DNA of 64,000 nucleotides, taken from assembly GCF_000737705.1 (NCBI RefSeq), contig NZ_JPRH01000010.1, positions 124,001-188,000 of the forward strand. Direction: 5' to 3'. Source of the DNA: Chryseobacterium soli (GTDB lineage Bacteria > Bacteroidota > Bacteroidia > Flavobacteriales > Weeksellaceae). Below, one piece after another: positions 59,565 through 64,000 of the stretch; the stretch's first letter is position 1, and the number at the start of each line of letters is the position of its first letter. The notes beneath the pieces were generated by a model. That model searched no databases. It had not been told where the DNA came from and saw nothing but the letters and a program-made list of their open reading frames with translations. The translations under genes were made by a program, and so were the position numbers.

Positions 59565-60128
59565 CTACTTTTTCCCTTTTGTCGGGGTTTGTTTTTTATC
59601 ATTATCAGTTTCAAGAGTTCCTTTTAACAAAAACTGTAATACTCTGTCTGTATAATCAAATGGTTTTTGAAGATAAAGAACATTGTTTCGGTTTTTATCC
59701 AGCATTGTATCTACTTTATTTCTTTCTGCTACAGCTGTAATGGCATTGTGTATCTGATCCTCAAAAGGGACTACTAGGTTTGTTTTAAGTTTTTTAATTT
59801 CGCCATTATTTCCAAATCTTAAACTCACTGTAGTTTTAACGTTTTTCTCCAAATCTAAGACTTCCTTTTCCCTCATTGTTAATTGAGTTCCGATTAATAA
59901 TACTTTTTCGTTTTCAAAGGCTGATTTTTTCCTTTCATATTCGGACTGCAGATTTTGAAGTTCTGTTTGCCAGGTATTGATCTGTGCATCGAGCCTTGCT
60001 TCTGCTTCTTTATATTGAGGCATTTTTTGTAGTATAGCATCGGTATCTACAACCCCTATTTTTTGAGCATTACCGAACCCAAAAGCAAGGAATAGTGCGA
60101 GGCCGGAAATCATTTTGAAATTTTTCAT
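59565..60128 (-). CDS. OmpH/Skp-family periplasmic chaperone
   Basis: From ATG 60128 the product is 187 residues with a signal peptide (GFGNAQ) and the Skp pattern: KIGVVDTDAILQKMPQYKEAEARLDAQI, a long coiled coil, then a barrel-like end with QDQIHNAITAVAERNKVDTMLDKN-like text (seen as DQIHNAITAV). Known: holds unfolded outer-membrane proteins in the periplasm. The frame is open to 60152, but the hydrophobic leader starts at 60128. Single gene converging on frr. Confidence 0.87.
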   Translation of the reverse strand: MKNFKMISGLALFLAFGFGNAQKIGVVDTDAILQKMPQYKEAEARLDAQINTWQTELQNLQSEYERKKSAFENEKVLLIGTQLTMREKEVLDLEKNVKTTVSLRFGNNGEIKKLKTNLVVPFEDQIHNAITAVAERNKVDTMLDKNRNNVLYLQKPFDYTDRVLQFLLKGTLETDNDKKQTPTKGKK

Positions 60129-60152
60129 GGTGTTAATTATATATATCGCCAA

Positions 60153-60370
60153 ATATTTTGTCTATCAAAAGTGTATGTAAGAACGGCCAGTAAAATAAAT
60201 TATTATATATAGTAGCTATAAATACATTACTGGGGCTCAATTTACGTAAAAAATGATAATCTGGCTTATCAATGTAAAGCATTTGGTCAACGGATATTTT
60301 TAAAACTAAATAAAAAAGTGGTGGAAGAAATTCCGACCACCACTATCTGGTTTTTAATCTTGGAATCTAT
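60153..60370. other. Intergenic region with terminator for the upstream minus-strand gene
   Basis: AGTGGTGG (60317-60324) pairs with CCACCACT (60337-60344) across 12 bases, followed on the minus strand by TTTTTTA: a terminator for the gene whose intact frame would end at 60371. The remaining AT-rich bases up to 60317 show nothing. Confidence 0.6.
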
Positions 60371-60465
60371 TTATTTACAGTTTTCGTTGTAATCGACAAT
60401 AACTTCATCTACAATTTGAGGAACATTGGACATCACATCATCAATCTGACTTTTAATCAATCTTC
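60371..60465 (-). other. Lost C-terminal tail of the gene at 60466
   Basis: On the minus strand, in the frame that would be read if one AAAAG unit were removed, this encodes RSGLGRLIKSQIDDVMSNVP and QIVDEVIVDYNENCK, then TAA at 60371-60373. It has no start of its own. The terminator at 60317-60344 lies 27 bases after that stop, as expected if this was the original end. Confidence 0.6.
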
Positions 60466-61167
60466 CTAATCCTGATCTTTTCTTTTCTTTTCATCATTTT
60501 TCAGTGAAGCATATGAGCCGTTTGCGAGTTTTCCTTTTGCATAGCTACAGTCTGCAATGATTATTTTAGCTTTGGCAAGTGTTAGCTCCTCCAGCTTACC
60601 GTCTTTCTTGCTGTAGATATAAGAAGGGGAGTTTCTCATTCGCTCATTTTCTTTGTCTGCTACAGCGATCTGGCCTCCTGCCGAAAAAGTAGTTGGATAT
60701 CCGTATAGTTTATACACCTTGATTTTTCCGTCTGTTACCAACTCTGCAAACTGAGTGGATTTTGTAAGATTATTGAATGCTTTTAAATTACCGCTCAATC
60801 CTCCGGTTGCCGTATTGAAGCCTTCTTTGGTGTTGGTGTATTTTACCATTTCGAAATGCCTTTCATTGTTATTTTCGTCAAAGGCAACATATTCTTTCAG
60901 GTCATCTGTATCAAAAGTTTTGAATTTCTGCTTCTTTTTAGATTGATCAATATCGGAAGCAGCAACAAATTTCACTTTTTTCTGGTTCTGCCAGGGATTC
61001 ATAGCATCTCCGGCTAATCTTACAATACCTTCAATCTTTTTACCGCTCTTATCAATAATGTAGCCATAGGTCTCATTGGGTCTTAAGTCATAGTCTTTAT
61101 TGTCATCCTGAGCATAAGCCTGAAAAGTCATGAATGTAAATAATCCAAGAAGTAGTGTTTTTTTCAT
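60466..61167 (-). CDS. Secreted hypothetical protein truncated by expansion of an AAAAG repeat
   Basis: From ATG 61167 the product is 233 residues with a signal peptide (TFQAYAQ). It has GYIIDKSGKKIEGIVRLAG, DLKEYVAFDENNNERHFEM and KVYKLYGYPTTFS; no family is recognised. It ends LKNDEKKRKDQD. With two AAAAG units in place of three (60477-60491), the frame would continue into the 32-residue tail at 60371-60465. The upstream extension to 61221 lacks a signal. Neighbours are LptF/G-like upstream and ompH downstream. The role is unknown; a secreted or envelope protein. Confidence 0.75.
   Translation of the reverse strand: MKKTLLLGLFTFMTFQAYAQDDNKDYDLRPNETYGYIIDKSGKKIEGIVRLAGDAMNPWQNQKKVKFVAASDIDQSKKKQKFKTFDTDDLKEYVAFDENNNERHFEMVKYTNTKEGFNTATGGLSGNLKAFNNLTKSTQFAELVTDGKIKVYKLYGYPTTFSAGGQIAVADKENERMRNSPSYIYSKKDGKLEELTLAKAKIIIADCSYAKGKLANGSYASLKNDEKKRKDQD
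60477..60491 (-). repeat. Three tandem copies of AAAAG in coding sequence
   Basis: On the plus strand CTTTT occurs three times in a row (60477-60491), in the minus-strand gene as AAAAG. Because the unit is 5 bp, adding or losing one copy changes the reading frame. This allows switching by slippage. Confidence 0.65.
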
Positions 61168-61250
61168 AAGGTTATCGTTTTTTATCAATTTTTGTAAATA
61201 TAGCTTTTTATCGCTTAGCATGGAATGTAATAAAATACCACATTGTCAAT

Positions 61251-61276
61251 AAAAAAGACCCGAAAAAATCGGGCCT
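61251..61276 (-). terminator. Terminator after the LptF/G permease
   Basis: On the minus strand AGGCCCGA pairs with TCGGGTCT (one G-U) across T5, followed by TTTTTATTG. Confidence 0.75.
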
Positions 61277-61320
61277 GTAAAATATTTAAATTATTAAATC
61301 TTTTAATCTTTTAATGATAG

Positions 61321-62778
61321 CTATTGATACCTTTTATGTTCTTTACTTTTACTGAATAGCTTCGTAATCGGTTTAAATAATACTTTGTATTTTTCAGCAT
61401 CAAAAAGCTGCGAATCGGTGAGTGCTTTATAAGTCATCCAGATTCCGAAAGGAAGAAGGATCAGGTTGGGAAGCCATGCCGCAAGATATGGGCTCATTTT
61501 TCCACTCCATGATATATTTTCAATTCCCAGGTTCATGACGTAGAAAATAATGAAAATAACGATCGCAATAATAACAGGAAGTCCCATTCCTCCTTTTCTG
61601 ATGATGGAACCTAAACTCGCACCGATAAGGAAGAAGATGATACAGGTAACAGAATAAGAAACAATTCTCTGCTGGTAAATAACAATTTTGCTGAAATATT
61701 TGATATTTGGACTCAGTTCGTTCTTTTTCCCTTCTACTGTAGACTTCAAATTATCTAATCTATTGTAGGCATTATAGATGATTTCCAGTTTTTTTTCTCC
61801 TTTTACGGTGTCCAGTTTTATTTGAGGCTTTGCCGCTGCTTTGGACTTTGTATTTTTATCCATATAAGTAACGACAGCACTGGTCTGGTTTAACACATCA
61901 TTGCTGATATTGCTGAAAAACTTATCGTTGTCTTTCTTATTTTTATCAATCGTTTCATTCAGCTGGCCGTAGGTCTGAAAACGGTAGTCATCTGTAATCT
62001 GCTCCTTTTCGATAGCTTTATTGATGATTTCACTCACATCAAAATGGGATACCAGTGTATCAAATTTAATAGCCTGATCGGGTTGTCTTAATTTCGCGTT
62101 TTCCGGCTTTCCTTCCAGTTTATCTTCAAATACATATCCGTTATACAGAACCAGTTTTAAGAAGTTCTTATTGGCAGCAGGGACAAACTTTCCTTTTTCA
62201 GCCACAATAGATTGCTGATCCTGGTAGGTACTTGCTTTTTTATGTACAAAAACCCCCTCTATATTTTCTCCGTTTTCTCCGTAGATTTTATCGAATTTCA
62301 CCATATATCCGGGAATCTGGTCTATAAACTGTCCCGGAGTAAAATTCAGTGCCGGCTTGGTCTGGGCAATATTGAAAAGCATGTTTTTAGCCTTCTTCTG
62401 GAAATCCGGAATAATATTATTGGAAAAGAAAAAAAGCATGACTGCAAGCGCAGCAGCGACACCCAGCAGAGGAGCCATTACTCTTGTAAGAGAAATTCCG
62501 GCCGCTTTCATGGCTGCTAATTCATACCGCTCCCCAAATTCTCCAAAAGACATGATGCTCGCCAAAAGAATAGTAAGCGGAAGTACCAAACTGACTACAC
62601 TTACTCCAAGGTAGAAAAGAAGTTTAAGGATTTGCCAGTAGGTTAATCCTTTTCCCATAAACTGCCCCAATTGAACCCAGATAATGTTTACAATAAAGAT
62701 GAAAAACAATACGCTGAATATAAAGAAAAACGGTCCAAAGAAGGTTTTTATGATATATCGGTCTAGTATTTTTAACAT
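61321..62778 (-). CDS. LptF/LptG-family lipopolysaccharide-export permease
   Basis: The 485-residue protein has three hydrophobic segments near the N-terminus (FFGPFFFIFSVLFFIFIVNI onward), a large periplasmic loop (about 130-370) and three C-terminal membrane helices (CIIFFLIGASLGSIIRKGG). SFGEFGERYELAAMKAAGISL is the YjgP/YjgQ hallmark. Known: with LptB it extracts lipopolysaccharide from the inner membrane. Larger loop than in E. coli. Upstream of it is lolA, on the same strand; a terminator intervenes at 62796. Confidence 0.92.
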   Translation of the reverse strand: MLKILDRYIIKTFFGPFFFIFSVLFFIFIVNIIWVQLGQFMGKGLTYWQILKLLFYLGVSVVSLVLPLTILLASIMSFGEFGERYELAAMKAAGISLTRVMAPLLGVAAALAVMLFFFSNNIIPDFQKKAKNMLFNIAQTKPALNFTPGQFIDQIPGYMVKFDKIYGENGENIEGVFVHKKASTYQDQQSIVAEKGKFVPAANKNFLKLVLYNGYVFEDKLEGKPENAKLRQPDQAIKFDTLVSHFDVSEIINKAIEKEQITDDYRFQTYGQLNETIDKNKKDNDKFFSNISNDVLNQTSAVVTYMDKNTKSKAAAKPQIKLDTVKGEKKLEIIYNAYNRLDNLKSTVEGKKNELSPNIKYFSKIVIYQQRIVSYSVTCIIFFLIGASLGSIIRKGGMGLPVIIAIVIFIIFYVMNLGIENISWSGKMSPYLAAWLPNLILLPFGIWMTYKALTDSQLFDAEKYKVLFKPITKLFSKSKEHKRYQ

Positions 62779-62795
62779 TTGCCAAAATTAATGAA

Positions 62796-62822
62796 AAAGC
62801 CACAAAGTTTACTTGTGGCTTT
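62796..62822 (-). terminator. Terminator after lolA
   Basis: AAAGCCACAA pairs with TTGTGGCTTT across seven bases; the minus strand continues with TTCATT. A moderate terminator between lolA and the LptF/G gene. Confidence 0.65.
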
Positions 62823-62897
62823 CTATATTTTATGATTTTTTAAATAAATCTGATTTGCATTAGATAATTTCTGCGTTTGCTGTTTGTCTGATGCTGT

Positions 62898-63545
62898 TTA
62901 CAATTCTGTGATCACGTAATTTTTAAATTTATTCTTATCAAAAACAAACATATTCGGATCCAGAGTCTGGTTTTCTTTATATTCTTTGATCGCAATTACA
63001 GCTACATCATTGTTATTTCCGTGCTGTTCAAGCTTTACCATCTGTTTTTTTGCAGAATCTACAAAAAGATATACGTACTTGATTCCGTTTGCTTTTACAG
63101 GGGTTAATTTAATGAAGTCTGCATTCACACCATTCACCATTTGTTTTCCGTTGTAAGTTACATTATAGTCGTTTCTGTAAGTAGTAAGATAGTTGATCGG
63201 GGAGAACATACTGCTGCTTCCGTTGGGTTTTGCTGTTGTTACTTCCATATCGTCTGCATTGATATTATAGATTTTATTCCCGTCAAAAATCTGCTCGGTA
63301 TCCATAATCTTCAACTTGTATTTGTTGCCGGCTGAATAATAAATTCCGGGCTCTGTTTTAGAAACCTGTCCATTGGCTCCGCTTCCAAAAGAAAATTTAA
63401 AATAAGAATTCTTTTTGGAATTGTAATTGGCTGTGATGTCATCCAATATCTTTTTAGCCTTTGCATCAATTTTTTGTGCATTGGTTAATCCTACTGCTCC
63501 TACAACAAAACTTCCTAATATAACCTTTGAAATAATACTTTTCAT
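62898..63545 (-). CDS. lolA: LolA-like outer-membrane lipoprotein carrier
   Basis: The 215-residue protein has a signal peptide (GLTNAQ) and the LolA fold: ILDDITANYNSKKNSYFKFSF, then the GIYYSAGNKYKLKIMDTEQIFDGNKIY segment, and FIKLTPVKANGIKYVYLFVD. Known: carries lipoproteins across the periplasm. The symbol follows the family; E. coli-type sequence identity is low, as usual in this phylum. It follows ftsK, a common order. Confidence 0.85.
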   Translation of the reverse strand: MKSIISKVILGSFVVGAVGLTNAQKIDAKAKKILDDITANYNSKKNSYFKFSFGSGANGQVSKTEPGIYYSAGNKYKLKIMDTEQIFDGNKIYNINADDMEVTTAKPNGSSSMFSPINYLTTYRNDYNVTYNGKQMVNGVNADFIKLTPVKANGIKYVYLFVDSAKKQMVKLEQHGNNNDVAVIAIKEYKENQTLDPNMFVFDKNKFKNYVITEL

Positions 63546-63607
63546 TTTTTTAATTTAAATACTCTTAGATTTTTTTTAACTGATAAGGATAAACATGTTA
63601 TTTTCCT

Positions 63608-64000
63608 TTATCTACGCAGATCTTCCAAAAACTGTTCCAAAGAATTAAGATCACTAATGATCACCTCTCTTGCTTTAGCCCCATTAAAGCCTCCAACAAT
63701 ACCGGTTGCCTCTAGCTGATCCATAATTCTTCCCGCTCTGTTATATCCCAGCTTCAATTGTCTCTGAAGCATTGAAGTAGATCCCTGCTGTGTAGAAACG
63801 ATAATTCTTGCTGCCTCTTCAAATAATGCATCTTTTTCGTTAGGATCGAAGGTTCCTACTGTACTTGAAGCATCCTCAGAAACATATTCAGGCAGTAAAA
63901 ATGCTGATGCATATCCTTTTTGTTCTCCGATGTATTCTGCGATTCTTTCCACTTCAGGTGTATCTACAAAAGCACATTGAAGTCTTAAAATTTCATTTCC
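63608..64000 (-). CDS. ftsK: DNA translocase FtsK, C-terminal end only
   Basis: The frame runs off the right edge; about 130 C-terminal residues are present. It has GNEILRLQCAFVDTPEVERI and the gamma (winged-helix) domain: AARIIVSTQQGSTSMLQRQLKLGYNRAGRIMDQLEATGIVG. Known: FtsK pumps chromosomal DNA at the septum; the gamma domain reads polar KOPS sites. The motor domain is outside the window. The ORF is followed by lolA on the same strand after 62 bases. Confidence 0.95.
   Translation of the reverse strand, partial: GNEILRLQCAFVDTPEVERIAEYIGEQKGYASAFLLPEYVSEDASSTVGTFDPNEKDALFEEAARIIVSTQQGSTSMLQRQLKLGYNRAGRIMDQLEATGIVGGFNGAKAREVIISDLNSLEQFLEDLRR

Noticed and set aside
1..64000. CRISPR array, rRNA operon or intact insertion sequence
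   Set aside because: No regularly spaced repeats, no rRNA-like sequence and no transposase frame were seen.

Overview
The window is AT-rich DNA from a member of the Bacteroidota, most likely a Chryseobacterium-like flavobacterium. The support is a type IX secretion gene (porQ), a TamL-type lipoprotein Omp85, Bacteroidota promoters (TTG, about 19 bases, then TAnnTTTG) ahead of many genes, weak Shine-Dalgarno sites, and a short double-glycine-leader peptide starting MKNLKKISRDQLKEVQGG. Species cannot be fixed from sequence alone.

Bases 1-16,700 are accessory-like and rich in regulators: a partial secreted amylase, a ChaN/Tiki-like gene broken by an amber codon, LytTR and AraC regulators, acetyltransferases, a secreted hydrolase, a decayed Tat-leader remnant, two Crp/Fnr-regulator + short-chain dehydrogenase (SDR) modules in tandem, a DUF6624 protein, a beta-barrel protein, a CDF metal transporter, a tRNA-Arg(CCT), and another SDR + AraC pair. 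Both Crp/SDR modules carry 14-bp palindromes (TTGAC-N4-GTCAA type) repeated every 23 bp and ending exactly 29.5 bp from the -7 box.

Bases 16,800-28,300 hold a lone ketoacyl-synthase-III-like enzyme, a complete RND tripartite efflux operon, and a convergent group: a third Crp/Fnr regulator, an acyl-CoA dehydrogenase with Asp at the usual catalytic Glu, an unrecognised protein, an SDR and a Rossmann protein. This resembles a small lipid- or metabolite-modifying cluster with its own exporter, but that is inference. The acyl-CoA dehydrogenase promoter has a palindrome (TTAAC-N4-GTTAA) at the same 29.5-bp offset.

Bases 28,600-45,900 are mixed: a lipoprotein hydrolase followed by an inverted pair of perfect DnaA boxes, uvrA, a TonB-dependent receptor with a DUF2490 protein, a ppGpp-hydrolase-like HD protein, a small porin, a double GNAT protein, and a beta-oxidation operon (MarR, FadB-like, FadA, acyl-CoA dehydrogenase) interrupted by an S23-type four-helix-bundle gene. 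The MarR gene has two palindromic operators, one over its own promoter.

Bases 45,900-50,900 carry an iron/cobalamin-type ABC transporter split by a GxxExxY gene between copies of a repeat, a TlpA-like thioredoxin, a PaaE-like reductase and a SanA-like protein. Bases 50,900-64,000 are core genes: tamL, an rRNA methyltransferase, a YtxH/holin-X envelope group, cmk, porQ, pyrH, a Cys-rich double-glycine peptide, frr, an OmpH-like chaperone, a gene truncated by expansion of a 5-bp repeat, an LptF/G permease, lolA and the end of ftsK.

All family names come from reading translations and motifs; no database search was run. Promoters and operators are pattern calls.
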